Source of the DNA: an uncultured Rhodospirillaceae bacterium
GTDB taxonomy: Bacteria; Pseudomonadota; Alphaproteobacteria; Rhodospirillales; Magnetospirillaceae
Direction: 5' to 3'
DNA length: 64,000 nucleotides
NCBI GenBank assembly: GCA_903941105.1
Contig: CAJANL010000152.1
Span: 1 to 64,000, forward strand
Shown here in pieces: positions 41,946 through 51,068 of this stretch. Numbering within the stretch: position 1 is the stretch's first letter; each line of letters opens with the position of its first letter. The position numbers were made by a program, and so were the translations under genes. The notes beneath the pieces are model-generated. The model saw only the letters and a list, made by a program, of their open reading frames with translations. It did not search any database and was not told the origin of the DNA.

Positions 41946-43789
41946 GCGGCCCCGCCGACTGGACGACGGTAAAGGTCCTGGCCGACGATGGCGATGCACA
42001 GGCCGCCTACCACCTGCTGGGCCGCCTGGCCAAGCCCGAGGACGATTTCCCCACCCAGCGCAAGCATGCCCGCCTGTTCGCCCGGCTGCCGCGCCACGAG
42101 TTGGGCCTGCGGCCGCTGCGGGTGGCGCTGCTGGCGACCTCCACCACCGACCATTTCGCCGAGGTGCTGACGCTATGGCTGGGGTTGCAAGGCTTCGACG
42201 CCGAGATCCACCAGCCGCCCTTCGGCCAGGCGGTGCAAAGCGTGCTCGATCCCGCCAGCGCGCTCTACGCCTTCGAGCCCGACATAGTGTGGTTCTTCGA
42301 GACCTGGCGCGACGTTCCCTTCGACCTGCCCATCGGCGCCGGCCGCGATGCCGTCGAGGCGGCAGTGGGCGCAGCGGTGGAGCGCAATGCCGCCCTGTGG
42401 CGAATGCTGCAACACCGCTCGCCGGCCCTGGTGGTGCACAACACCGCCGATATTCCGGCCCGCGACGTTTTGGGCCACTTCGAGGCCAGCGTGCCGTGGA
42501 GCCGCCGCTCGCTGCTGCGCCGCTATAATCTTGCGCTGGCCGACGCGGTGCCGGCCGGAGTGACGCTGTTCGACCTCGACCACCTCGCCGCCTGCTGGGG
42601 CAAGGACCGCTGGATCGACGAACGCTACTGGTACCACTCCAAACACGCCTTCGCCTTCGACGCGGTAGGTCCGGTGGCCTTCCAGTTCGCCCGGCTGATG
42701 ATGGGCGCCAGGGGCCTGTCACGCAAATGCCTGGTGCTCGACCTCGACAACACCCTGTGGGGCGGCGTCATCGGCGACGACGGCATGGACGGCATCGACC
42801 TGGGCAGCGGCGCCGTCGGCGAAGCTTTCACCGATTTTCAGGACTATGTGCACCGCCTCAAGGAGCGCGGCGTCATCCTGGCGGTATGCAGCAAGAACGA
42901 GGATGCCAACGCCCGCGAGCCGTTCCTGCACCACCCCGGCATGCGCTTGAGCCTCGACGACGTCGCCGTGTTCCGCGCCAACTGGGACAACAAGGCCGAC
43001 AACATCCGCAGCATCGCCGCCACGCTGAACATCGGCCTCGACGCCGTGGTGTTCGTCGACGACAACCCGGCCGAACGGGCCCTGGTGCGCGACTGCCTGC
43101 CCATGGTGGCGGTGCCCGAGCTGCCCCTCGACCCCAGCGCCTACGCCGCCACCCTGCACCGCGCCCGCCTGTTCGAGACCGTGTCGTTCTCGCAGGAGGA
43201 CACCCGACGCAACGACTATTACCGCGCCAATGCCGGGCGTGATGACCTGCGGACACAGTTCGCCGATCTCGGGGCCTATCAGAAGAGCCTGGAGATGGTG
43301 GCGCGGGTCGACACCATCGACGCCTTCCACCTGCCGCGCGCCACGCAGCTCGTCAACAAGAGCAACCAGTTCCACCTGACCGGCCACCGCTACGGCGAGG
43401 CCGAGCTGCGCGCCCTGGTCGAGCCGCCGGACTGGGCCGGGCGCGTCTTCTCCCTGACCGACCGCTTCGGCGACAACGGGTTGATCGCGGTGGTGCTGCT
43501 GCACCGTGACGGCGACGAGGCCCATGTGGATACCTGGGTGATGTCATGCCGCGTGTTGGGCCGCGGCATGGAGGAGTTCATCGCCAACGAGATGGCCACG
43601 CTGGCCGCCGCCATGGGCTGCCGCCACCTTGGGGGACGTTATGTGCCCAGCAAAAAGAACAAGCTGGTGGCCGATCTCTACCCGCGCCTGGGCTTCACCC
43701 GGGACGGCGAGGACGAGGGCGGTGAAACCCGCTGGCGGCTGGACCTCGACGGCTTCCGGCCACTGGCAACCCACGTCCGACCGGCCTGA
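41942..43789 (+). CDS. FkbH-like HAD-IIIC protein, first copy
   Basis: A 615-residue FkbH-like protein. Residues about 55-250 form an SGNH-like N-terminal domain (VALLATSTTDHFAEVLTL). About 258-400 is the HAD-IIIC domain with the nucleophile motif D267-L-D269-N-T (LDLDNTLWGGVIGDDG) and VFVDDNPAER. The last third is GNAT-like (TQLVNKSNQFHLTGHRY, DRFGDNGLIAVV). FkbH enzymes take 1,3-bisphosphoglycerate and load glyceryl-phosphate-derived glyceryl onto an acyl carrier protein. An ACP gene lies at 47884. A second FkbH-like gene at 49203 differs in sequence and may have another role. Confidence 0.85.
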   Translation: MSGPADWTTVKVLADDGDAQAAYHLLGRLAKPEDDFPTQRKHARLFARLPRHELGLRPLRVALLATSTTDHFAEVLTLWLGLQGFDAEIHQPPFGQAVQSVLDPASALYAFEPDIVWFFETWRDVPFDLPIGAGRDAVEAAVGAAVERNAALWRMLQHRSPALVVHNTADIPARDVLGHFEASVPWSRRSLLRRYNLALADAVPAGVTLFDLDHLAACWGKDRWIDERYWYHSKHAFAFDAVGPVAFQFARLMMGARGLSRKCLVLDLDNTLWGGVIGDDGMDGIDLGSGAVGEAFTDFQDYVHRLKERGVILAVCSKNEDANAREPFLHHPGMRLSLDDVAVFRANWDNKADNIRSIAATLNIGLDAVVFVDDNPAERALVRDCLPMVAVPELPLDPSAYAATLHRARLFETVSFSQEDTRRNDYYRANAGRDDLRTQFADLGAYQKSLEMVARVDTIDAFHLPRATQLVNKSNQFHLTGHRYGEAELRALVEPPDWAGRVFSLTDRFGDNGLIAVVLLHRDGDEAHVDTWVMSCRVLGRGMEEFIANEMATLAAAMGCRHLGGRYVPSKKNKLVADLYPRLGFTRDGEDEGGETRWRLDLDGFRPLATHVRPA

Positions 43790-43876
43790 CCCGCCGTGTC
43801 ACGCCCCTCCGGCCCGCTTGTGCGGCCTGGGAAAATAGCGGATAAGACCGGCATCGCCGTTGAAAGTAGCATCGTC

Positions 43877-44977
43877 ATGACTCTGCCCGCCCCGCGCCCG
43901 CCCGTTGCCGATCCGGCTCTGTCGCGTCCCGACTGGACCAAGCCGCAGCCCCGCGACCCGGCAATGCTGTGGCTGGACAAGAACGAGAACACCGACCCCA
44001 AGCTGGCGACGGTGCTGGCCGGCGTGATGAAGGGGCTGCCGACCGAGGCCTATTACACCTACCCCGATTCGGCGGCGCTCTACGCCAAGCTGGCCGACTG
44101 GGTCGGCTGCGAGGCGCGCAACCTGCTGCTGGCCGCCGGTTCCGACGGGGTCATCCGCAGCGTGTTCGAGGCCTATGTCGGCGAGGGCGACACGGTGCTG
44201 CACACGGTGCCCACCTTCGCCATGTACCCGGTCTATTGCCGCATCTACGGCGCCCGCGCCGTCGGTATCGGCTACGAGGCCAGCGACGGCGGCCCGCGTC
44301 TCGACGCAGCGACGGTGATCGCCGCCATTGCCGCCGAGCGGCCCCGGCTGGTCTGCCTGCCCAACCCCGACAGCCCCACCGGCACCGTGTTTGCTCCCGA
44401 CGCGCTGGAGGCCATCGTCGCCGCCGCGGGGGATGCCGGCGCCCTGATCCTGATCGACGAGGCCTATCACCCGTTCCATCCCGACACAGTGGCACCGTGG
44501 ATCGCCCGCCATCCGCATCTCGTGGTGGCGCGCTCCACCGGCAAGGCCTGGGGCATGGCGGGATTGCGCATCGGCTACGGCATCGCCTCGCCCGAAGTGG
44601 CGGTGATGCTGCACAAGGTGCGGCCCATGTACGAGGTCAACACCGTGGCGGTGCACGCCTTCGAGCGCATGCTCGACCACAGCGACACCATGCAGGCCTC
44701 GGTGGGCCGGCTGATGGAGGGCAAGGCGCTGTTCCTCGGCGCCATGATCGCCATGGGCTTCAAGACGCTGTCCGGCCGCGGCAACTTCCTGCACGTGGCC
44801 TTCGGCCCGCACGCCCCAAAGGTGCACGCCGCACTGGCCGACATGGTCCTTTACCGCCAGGATTTCGCCGAGCCCTGCCTCAAGGGCTTCTCGCGCTTTT
44901 CCTGCACCACCCCCACGCTGTTCGCGCCGGTGATCGAACGCATCCGCGACGCCGTCCGCCAAGGAGTCCGTTCATGA
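43877..44977 (+). CDS. Histidinol-phosphate-aminotransferase-like PLP enzyme
   Basis: A 366-residue class I/II aminotransferase. LDKNENTDP near the N terminus, NPDSPTGTVF, LILIDEAYHPFHP and the PLP lysine K223 in STGKAWGMAGLRIGYG follow the HisC pattern. With no histidine genes other than the sugar-linked hisF/hisH nearby, it probably aminates a keto sugar or cyclitol. I chose ATG 43877; a GTG at 43796 in the same frame would add 27 residues that look non-conserved. The 87-bp gap upstream contains no clear promoter. Its stop overlaps a Gfo/Idh dehydrogenase start. Confidence 0.8.
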   Translation: MTLPAPRPPVADPALSRPDWTKPQPRDPAMLWLDKNENTDPKLATVLAGVMKGLPTEAYYTYPDSAALYAKLADWVGCEARNLLLAAGSDGVIRSVFEAYVGEGDTVLHTVPTFAMYPVYCRIYGARAVGIGYEASDGGPRLDAATVIAAIAAERPRLVCLPNPDSPTGTVFAPDALEAIVAAAGDAGALILIDEAYHPFHPDTVAPWIARHPHLVVARSTGKAWGMAGLRIGYGIASPEVAVMLHKVRPMYEVNTVAVHAFERMLDHSDTMQASVGRLMEGKALFLGAMIAMGFKTLSGRGNFLHVAFGPHAPKVHAALADMVLYRQDFAEPCLKGFSRFSCTTPTLFAPVIERIRDAVRQGVRS

Positions 44978-46059
44978 CCGTGAAAGTCGCCATCATCGGC
45001 TGCGGCCGGGTGTCCGGCCACCACCTGCGCTCCATCGCCAAGGTGGAGGGCGGCGAGATCGTCGCCGTCTGCGACCTGCTGGCCGACAAGGCCAGGGCGT
45101 ATTCCGAACAGTTCGGCTGCCGCTGGTTCACCAGCTACCACGCCATGCTGACCGAGATGCCCGAGATCGACGTGGTCGCCGTCGTCACGCCATCGGGGAT
45201 GCACCACGAGCACTGCATGGAGGTGATGCGGCGCTACAGGAAGCACATCATCATGGAGAAGCCGACCTTCATGCGGCCGAGCCAGATGATCGAGGCCTAC
45301 GACGAGGCGGCCCGGCTGGGGGTCGAGATCTTCCCGGTGTTCCAGAACCGCCATAACCGCGCCGTCCAGCGGGTCAAGTCCTCGCTGGACAACGGCGAGC
45401 TGGGCGACATCCGCATCATGAACGTGCGCCTGCGCTGGTGCCGGCCGCAACGCTATTACGACATGGCGCCGTGGCGCGGCACCTTCAGCCATGACGGCGG
45501 CGCGTTGTCGAACCAGGGCATCCACCATGTCGACCTGCTGCGCTATCTCGGCGGCGAGGTGGAGGCGGTCAGCGCCACCATGCGCACCCTGGGCGCCACC
45601 ATCGAGGTGGAAGACGCGGTGGTCGCCACCTACACCTACCCCTCGGGCGCCATCGGCTCACTGGAGGTGACCACGGCGGCCCGGCCCGACGACTTCGAGG
45701 CCAGCCTGTCCATCGTCGGCTCGAAGGGCCTGGCGCAGCTGGGCGGCTGGGCGGTCAACGAGTTGCAGGTGTTCACCCCCGACCCCGAGGCCTGCCAGAC
45801 CGCCTCGCAGGTCATCCCCGACGCCTACGGCTTCGGCCATGTCACCGTCTACGAGAACATCGTCGCCCACCTCACCGGCCGCCGGCCGTTCGACGTCAAC
45901 CGCGAGGACTGCCTGAACAGCCTGCGGCTGTGGCATTCGTTCTATTGCTCGGACGAGAGGGGCGGCGCCTGGGTCAAGCTGGCGGACAAGCCCGAATCGG
46001 CCCGCCTGGGACGCCCCGACGAGGCCATTTCCGGCCTCTACCGCACACCGGCGCCGTGA
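44974..46059 (+). CDS. Gfo/Idh/MocA-family oxidoreductase
   Basis: A 361-residue dehydrogenase: KVAIIGCGRVSGHHL for the dinucleotide, VVTPSGMHHEH, MEKPTFM as the EKP signature, and GGGALSNQG-like GGALSNQGIHHVDLL in the catalytic region. A clean AAGGAG (44961-44966) lies 7 bases before the ATG. The closest functional types are WbpB/WlbA-like UDP-sugar 3-dehydrogenases and inositol dehydrogenases. It is flanked by an aminotransferase and a second Gfo/Idh enzyme, the pattern of oxidation followed by amination of a sugar ring. Confidence 0.85.
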   Translation: MTVKVAIIGCGRVSGHHLRSIAKVEGGEIVAVCDLLADKARAYSEQFGCRWFTSYHAMLTEMPEIDVVAVVTPSGMHHEHCMEVMRRYRKHIIMEKPTFMRPSQMIEAYDEAARLGVEIFPVFQNRHNRAVQRVKSSLDNGELGDIRIMNVRLRWCRPQRYYDMAPWRGTFSHDGGALSNQGIHHVDLLRYLGGEVEAVSATMRTLGATIEVEDAVVATYTYPSGAIGSLEVTTAARPDDFEASLSIVGSKGLAQLGGWAVNELQVFTPDPEACQTASQVIPDAYGFGHVTVYENIVAHLTGRRPFDVNREDCLNSLRLWHSFYCSDERGGAWVKLADKPESARLGRPDEAISGLYRTPAP

Positions 46060-47108
46060 GCGGCATGGACAAGCTTCGGGTCGGCATCGCCGGCTACGGC
46101 GTGGTGGGCCGGCGGCGGCGCCAGTTCATCGATCTCAGGCCCGACATGACCACGGTGGCGGTGTGCGACCGCAGCTTCGCCGAGGTCGGCACCCTGCCCG
46201 ACGGCGTCCGCCACTATCGCACCCCGGACGAGCTGCTGAACGCCGAGAAGCTCGACGCCCTGTTCGTCTGCCTGACCAACGACGTCGCCGCCGACATCAC
46301 CATCGCCGGGCTGGAGCACGGCCTGCACGTCTTCTGCGAGAAGCCGCCGGGCCGCGACGTCGGCGACATCCGCCGAGTGATCGGGGCCGAGGGGCGGTGT
46401 CCCGGCCGGGTGCTGAAATACGGCTTCAACCACCGCTATCACGACTCGGTTCGGGACGCGCTGGCCATTCTGGCCCGGGGCGAGATGGGCCGCGTGCTCA
46501 ACATGCGCGGCGTCTACGGCAAGAGCCAGTTCATCAGCTTCGGCGCCCATTCCGACTGGCGCACCCAGCGCGCCGTGGCCGGCGGCGGCATCCTGCTCGA
46601 CCAGGGCATCCACATGGTCGACCTGATGCGGCTGTTCGGCGGCGAGTTCGACGAGGTGCGCAGCATCGTCACCAACGACCATTGGGGCCACGACATCGAG
46701 GACAACGCCTATGCCCTGATGCGGTCGCGCTCGGGCGTGGTGGCCATGCTGCATTCCACCGCCACCCAGTGGCGGCATCGTTTCAATCTCGAAATCACCA
46801 TGGAACGGGGGGCGCTGATCCTGTCGGGCATCCTGTCGGGCTCGAAATCCTATGGCGCCGAGACCCTGACCGTGGTGTGGGCCGAGGAGGACGACCAGGG
46901 CGACCCCAAGGAACAGACCACCCGTTACAACCAGGACCCTTCCTGGGCCGACGAGATCGCCGAGTTCGCCGACGCCACCCTGCGCGGCGGCCGCGTCCAG
47001 GCCGGCTCGTCCGACGACGCGCTCCGGACCATGGAGCTGGTCTATCGCATCTACTGCGCCGACCCGGAATGGAAGGCGCGCTGGAACCTCACGGAGCCCT
47101 CGGCATGA
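46056..47108 (+). CDS. Gfo/Idh/MocA-family oxidoreductase
   Basis: A 350-residue dehydrogenase with RVGIAGYGVVGRRR, FCEKPPGRD and GGGILLDQGIHMVDLMRLF. It is distinct from its upstream neighbour, so the two likely act on different carbons or different steps. GTG 46056 overlaps the previous stop by 4 bp and is taken as the start; ATG 46065 three codons later is equally possible. It overlaps the KdsB-like gene by 4 bp. The substrate is probably a sugar, sugar acid or cyclitol. Confidence 0.84.
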   Translation: MSGMDKLRVGIAGYGVVGRRRRQFIDLRPDMTTVAVCDRSFAEVGTLPDGVRHYRTPDELLNAEKLDALFVCLTNDVAADITIAGLEHGLHVFCEKPPGRDVGDIRRVIGAEGRCPGRVLKYGFNHRYHDSVRDALAILARGEMGRVLNMRGVYGKSQFISFGAHSDWRTQRAVAGGGILLDQGIHMVDLMRLFGGEFDEVRSIVTNDHWGHDIEDNAYALMRSRSGVVAMLHSTATQWRHRFNLEITMERGALILSGILSGSKSYGAETLTVVWAEEDDQGDPKEQTTRYNQDPSWADEIAEFADATLRGGRVQAGSSDDALRTMELVYRIYCADPEWKARWNLTEPSA

Positions 47109-47872
47109 CCAAGATCATCGGCCTGATCCCCGCCCGCATGGCCGCCAGCCGCTTCCCCGGCAAGCCGCTGTTCCCCATCTTCGGCCGCCCGATGATCGAG
47201 CACGTCTTCGAGCGCGCCCGCCAGTTCGGCCGCTGGGACGTGCTGGCCATCTGCACCTGCGACGAGGAGATCCGCGCCTTCGCCGAGTCCAAGGGCTATC
47301 CGGTGATCATGACCGCCGATACCCACACCCGGGCGCTGGACCGCGTCGCCGAAGCCACCACCAAATGCGGCATCGCGGTGTCGGACAACGACATCGTGCT
47401 CAACGTCCAGGGCGACGAGCCGATGATGCATCCCGCCATGATCACCGCCACCATCCAGCCCATGGAGGAGCACGCCCATGTGCGCGGCACCATGCTGGCC
47501 ATGGACATCGTCGACGAGGCGCAGTTCAGGAACCCCGACACGCTGAAGATCATCCACGACCTGTCGGGCCGCGTGCTCTACACCTCGCGCCAGCCCATCC
47601 CGCACTGCAAGCAATTCGGCCCCGAACTGGAGGCCAAGCGGATCTACGGCATCTTCGGCTTCCGCTGGGAGTTCCTCAAGCTGTTCACCCAGTTGCCGCC
47701 CTCGCCGTTGGAAATCAAGGAAGCCTGCGACTCCAACCGCCTCTACGACCACGGTTTCCACCAGCACATCGCCCCCTACCCGTTCTGCCCCAGCTATTCG
47801 GTGGACAGCCCGCACGACATCGGCATCGTCGAGGCGGCCATGGCCAAGGACCCGCTGTGGGGCAGCTACTAG
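47105..47872 (+). CDS. CMP-ulosonate cytidylyltransferase of the KdsB type
   Basis: A 255-residue protein with the KdsB signature near the start (IGLIPARMAASRFPGKPL) and NVQGDEPMMHP, SRQPIPHC and a C-terminal SVDSPHDIGIVEAA. KdsB makes CMP-Kdo for lipopolysaccharide. A third CMP-acid transferase here, next to dehydrogenases and an aminotransferase and away from any kdsA or Kdo transferase, suggests a Kdo-like or modified 8- or 9-carbon acid, comparable to the CMP-Kdo8N route of Shewanella. Housekeeping KdsB is the alternative. Confidence 0.83.
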   Translation: MTKIIGLIPARMAASRFPGKPLFPIFGRPMIEHVFERARQFGRWDVLAICTCDEEIRAFAESKGYPVIMTADTHTRALDRVAEATTKCGIAVSDNDIVLNVQGDEPMMHPAMITATIQPMEEHAHVRGTMLAMDIVDEAQFRNPDTLKIIHDLSGRVLYTSRQPIPHCKQFGPELEAKRIYGIFGFRWEFLKLFTQLPPSPLEIKEACDSNRLYDHGFHQHIAPYPFCPSYSVDSPHDIGIVEAAMAKDPLWGSY

Positions 47873-47883
47873 AGGACACACCC

Positions 47884-48132
47884 ATGGCCCTGACCGACGA
47901 CATCATCTACCAGCGCCTGGCCACGGTGTTCCAGGACGTGTTCGACGACGACGCCCTGACGCCCCATGCCGCCATGTCGGCCAAGGATGTCCCCGAATGG
48001 GACAGCATGAGCCACATCCGACTGGTGGTGGCCGTCGAGGAGGAGTTCGCCATCAAGCTCTCCACCGCCGAACTGGCCAAGCTGGAGAATGTCGGCCAGA
48101 TGGTGGTGCTGATCCGGGCAAAGGCGGCATGA
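47884..48132 (+). CDS. Acyl carrier protein
   Basis: An 82-residue four-helix acyl carrier protein. The phosphopantetheine attachment serine is S41 in EWDSMSHI, and the sequence is acidic around it (VAVEEEFAIKLSTAELAKL is helix 3). An AGAGGA ribosome site lies at 47871-47876. The gene overlaps the MaoC gene by 4 bp and is followed by an SDR, a FkbH-like protein and an MBOAT acyltransferase, so it should carry a glyceryl-type or short hydroxyacyl group for glycan acylation, not fatty acids. No ketosynthase is encoded nearby. Confidence 0.86.
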   Translation: MALTDDIIYQRLATVFQDVFDDDALTPHAAMSAKDVPEWDSMSHIRLVVAVEEEFAIKLSTAELAKLENVGQMVVLIRAKAA

Positions 48133-48551
48133 GCGCTCCGTCGGTCCACAGCCTGTCCGACATTCCCGAGGGCACCACGGCGCGGCTACCCTTCCGCATT
48201 GCCGCCGCCGACATGGACGCCTTCGCCCGCCTGTCCGGCGACGTCAACCCGCTGCACACCGACGACGCCTTCGCCCAGGGCCGGGGCTTTCCCGGCCGGG
48301 TGGTCTATGGCGGCCTGCTGGTGGCGCAGGTATCGCGCCTGCTGGGCATGGAACTGCCGGGCCGCGACGGGGTGTGGATGGGACTGAGGATGGATTTCCG
48401 GGCGCCGCTGCACATCGACGAGGACGCCGTGCTGGAGGCGGTGGTCGACCGCGTCTCGGAGGCGGTCAGGCTGGTGCGCCTCAAGCTGACCATCCGGGCC
48501 GGCGAGCGGCTGATCGCCACCGGCAGCGTCGAAAGCACCCTGAATGGCTGA
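48129..48551 (+). CDS. MaoC-like (R)-specific enoyl hydratase/dehydratase
   Basis: A 140-residue single hot-dog-fold protein. The hydratase-2 motif is clear: FARLSGDVNPLHTDDAFAQGRGFPGRVVYGGLL has the Asp and His of the active site with the expected spacing. It hydrates or dehydrates a 3-hydroxyacyl group on CoA or ACP. Standing between the ACP and an SDR reductase, it suggests that the carried acyl group is reshaped before transfer, for example a 3-hydroxyacyl or a dehydrated glyceryl derivative. It overlaps the ACP gene by 4 bp and the SDR by 8 bp. Confidence 0.84.
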   Translation: MSAPSVHSLSDIPEGTTARLPFRIAAADMDAFARLSGDVNPLHTDDAFAQGRGFPGRVVYGGLLVAQVSRLLGMELPGRDGVWMGLRMDFRAPLHIDEDAVLEAVVDRVSEAVRLVRLKLTIRAGERLIATGSVESTLNG

Positions 48552-49206
48552 GGCTGTACTGGTCACCGGCGGCTCGGGCGGCATCGGCGCCGCCACCTGC
48601 CGTGCCCTGGCCGCCGCCGGCTTCCGGCCGCTGGTGGGCTATGCCACCGGCCGCGAGCGCGCCCTGGCGGTGGCCGCCGCCACCGGCGGACTCGCGGTGG
48701 CCTGCGACATGGCCGACGATGCCTCCATCGACGCCGCGGTGGCCGAGGCCGCCGCCACCACCCTGGCCGGCGTCGTGCTGGCCGCCTCGCCGCCGCCGGC
48801 ATCGCTGCCCTTCACCAAGGTGACCGCCGAGGCCGGGCTGCAATGGCGGGTCAACGTCGCCGGGCCACGCCGCCTGCTGGCCGGGCTGGTGAAATCCTGC
48901 TTCCGCCCACGCCGCGCCGGCTTCGCCGTGGCGGTGCTCAGCCGCGCCATGGGAGTGGGCGAGGCCGCCGCCCTGTCCGGCATGGCCGACTACGTGGTGG
49001 CCAAGCACGGGCTGCTGGGACTGATGAAGGCGGCGGCGGCCGAGTTCCCCTGGCTGCGCAGCCATGCCGTCACTCCCGGCTTCACCGAAACCGCCATGCT
49101 GGCCGCCTTCGACGCGCGCTTCCTGGAACAGGCCCGCGCCACCACCCGCTTCGCCACCCCGGACGAGGTGGCGGCCGAGATCCTCGCCTTGGTGACGGCG
49201 CCGTGA
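48544..49206 (+). CDS. Short-chain dehydrogenase/reductase (FabG-like)
   Basis: A 220-residue classical SDR: VTGGSGGIGAAT binds the dinucleotide, VLSRAMGVGE supplies the serine and YVVAK the YxxxK dyad, and HAVTPGFTET is the substrate loop. It resembles 3-oxoacyl-ACP reductases, a little shorter than usual. It is embedded between MaoC and the second FkbH-like gene, overlapping both, so it most likely reduces or oxidises the acyl group on the neighbouring ACP. Confidence 0.83.
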   Translation: MAEAVLVTGGSGGIGAATCRALAAAGFRPLVGYATGRERALAVAAATGGLAVACDMADDASIDAAVAEAAATTLAGVVLAASPPPASLPFTKVTAEAGLQWRVNVAGPRRLLAGLVKSCFRPRRAGFAVAVLSRAMGVGEAAALSGMADYVVAKHGLLGLMKAAAAEFPWLRSHAVTPGFTETAMLAAFDARFLEQARATTRFATPDEVAAEILALVTAP

Positions 49207-51068
49207 GCCTGTCCCTGGCCGACCTGCCCTGGCTGCCGCCGGCCCCGGATGACTTCCGCGGCGCCCTGGCCGCCGCCGCCTCGGCCGCCGGGCTGGCCCG
49301 CCTCGCCAATCACCGCCTCGGCGAACCGCAGCTGGTGCGGCTGGCCAAGGCGTTGGGACGCCTATCCGACACCGCACCACTGACACCCTTTCGCCTCGCC
49401 GTGCTCAGCAACGCCACCACCGAACTGCTGCTGCCGGCGCTGGTCGGCACCGCCCTGCGCCACGGGCTGGCGCTGGAGGTCAGCGCCGCGCCCTTCGATC
49501 AGGCGGTGCAGCAGGCGCTCGATCCCGCCTCGGCCCTGCACGGCGTCCGCCCCGACGCGGTGCTGCTGGCGTTCGATGCGCGCGGCTACGGCATCGACGG
49601 CCACCACCCGGCGCTGACCGGCGCCGAGGCCGCCGCCAAGATCGACGGCGCCCTGGCCAAGGTCGCCACCATCCGCGCCGGGCTGGCGCGGGGCTGTGCC
49701 GCGCCGCTGCTGGTGCAGACCCTGGCGCCACCGCCCAAGCGGCTGTTCGGCGGCCTCGACCGTCGCATTCCCGGCAGCGCCTCGCGCCTCGCCGCCGCCT
49801 TCAACGACCGGCTGGCCGAGGCCGGCGACCTGCTGTTCGACGTGGCGGCATTGGCCGAGACGGTGGGGCTGGAGAGCTGGCACGATCCCTCGCGCTGGCA
49901 CCACGCCAAGCTGGCCTTCGCGCCCCGACTGGTGCCGCTCTATGCCGACCACCTTGCCCGCCTGCTGGCCGCGCTGCGCGGCAAGGCGCGCAAATGCCTG
50001 GTGCTCGACCTCGACAACACCTGCTGGGCCGGGGTGATCGGCGACGACGGGCTGGAGGGCATCGGCATCGGCCAGGGCGACGCGCTGGGCGAGGCGCATC
50101 TGGCGGTGCAGCGGGCCGCCCTCGACCTCAGGACGCGCGGCGTGGTGCTGGCGGTGTGTTCGAAGAACGACGACGCCATCGCCCGCCGCCCCTTCCGCGA
50201 CCATCCCGACATGCTGCTGCGCGAGGACCACATCGCGGTGTTCCAGGCCAACTGGATCGACAAGCCGACCAATCTCAAGGCCATCGCCAAGCAGCTCAAC
50301 ATCGGCACCGACGCGCTGGTGTTCCTCGACGACAACCCCGTGGAGCGTGCCCTGGTGCGCCGCGAGATGCCCGAAGTCGCCGTCCCCGAGCTGCCCGAGG
50401 ACGCCGCCTATTATCCCCGCATGCTGCTGGCGGCGGGCTATTTCGAGGCGGTGGCGTTCTCGGCCGAGGACCGCGGCCGCGCCGAGCAGTATCAGGCCAA
50501 CGCACGGCGCGCCGAGTTGGAATCCAGCGCCACCGACCTGGATTCCTACCTGCGCTCGCTGGAAATGGTGCTGACCCTGGCGCCGTTCGACGCGCTGGGC
50601 CGCGCCCGCATCGCCCAGCTGATCAACAAGTCCAACCAGTTCAACCTCACTACCCGGCGCTACACCGAGGCCGAGGTCGCCCGTCTGGAAGACGATGCCG
50701 CCGTCTTCACCCTGCAGGCGCGGCTGCTGGATGGTTTCGGCGACAACGGCATGATCAGCGTCGTCATCGTCCGGGCATCGGCCGCCGTCTGGGAGTTCGA
50801 CACCTGGCTGATGAGCTGCCGCGTGCTCGGCCGCCGCGTCGAGGAGGCGGTGCTGGCCGCCGTGGCCGGGGCGGCCCGGACGGCGGGCGCCAAGGCACTG
50901 GTCGGCCGCTACATCGCCTCGGGCCGCAACGGCATGGTGGAAGACCACTACCGCAAGCTGGGTTTCGCGCCGGCCGGGACCGAGGGCGAGGCAACCCTGT
51001 GGCGCCTCGACCTCGCCGGCTGGACACCGCCCGCCCTGCCGCTGGCCATCGAAAGCACCCTGCCGTGA
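49203..51068 (+). CDS. FkbH-like HAD-IIIC protein, second copy
   Basis: A 621-residue protein with the same three-part layout as the copy at 41942: an SGNH-like N-terminal domain (LAVLSNATTELLLPAL), the HAD-IIIC domain with D269-L-D271 (LDLDNTCWAGVIGDDG), and a GNAT-like C-terminal domain (AQLINKSNQFNLTTRRY). FkbH loads glyceryl from 1,3-bisphosphoglycerate onto an ACP; the ACP gene is three genes upstream. It starts at GTG 49203, overlapping the SDR stop, and its stop overlaps the GTG of a 37-codon gene leading into the SGNH and MBOAT genes. This copy is thus the one tied to export. Confidence 0.86.
   Translation: MSLSLADLPWLPPAPDDFRGALAAAASAAGLARLANHRLGEPQLVRLAKALGRLSDTAPLTPFRLAVLSNATTELLLPALVGTALRHGLALEVSAAPFDQAVQQALDPASALHGVRPDAVLLAFDARGYGIDGHHPALTGAEAAAKIDGALAKVATIRAGLARGCAAPLLVQTLAPPPKRLFGGLDRRIPGSASRLAAAFNDRLAEAGDLLFDVAALAETVGLESWHDPSRWHHAKLAFAPRLVPLYADHLARLLAALRGKARKCLVLDLDNTCWAGVIGDDGLEGIGIGQGDALGEAHLAVQRAALDLRTRGVVLAVCSKNDDAIARRPFRDHPDMLLREDHIAVFQANWIDKPTNLKAIAKQLNIGTDALVFLDDNPVERALVRREMPEVAVPELPEDAAYYPRMLLAAGYFEAVAFSAEDRGRAEQYQANARRAELESSATDLDSYLRSLEMVLTLAPFDALGRARIAQLINKSNQFNLTTRRYTEAEVARLEDDAAVFTLQARLLDGFGDNGMISVVIVRASAAVWEFDTWLMSCRVLGRRVEEAVLAAVAGAARTAGAKALVGRYIASGRNGMVEDHYRKLGFAPAGTEGEATLWRLDLAGWTPPALPLAIESTLP

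Noticed and set aside
43796-43876. Extended N terminus of the HisC-like protein from GTG 43796
   Set aside because: The 27 extra residues look non-conserved and low-complexity, and no ribosome site precedes the GTG; ATG 43877 gives the normal family start.
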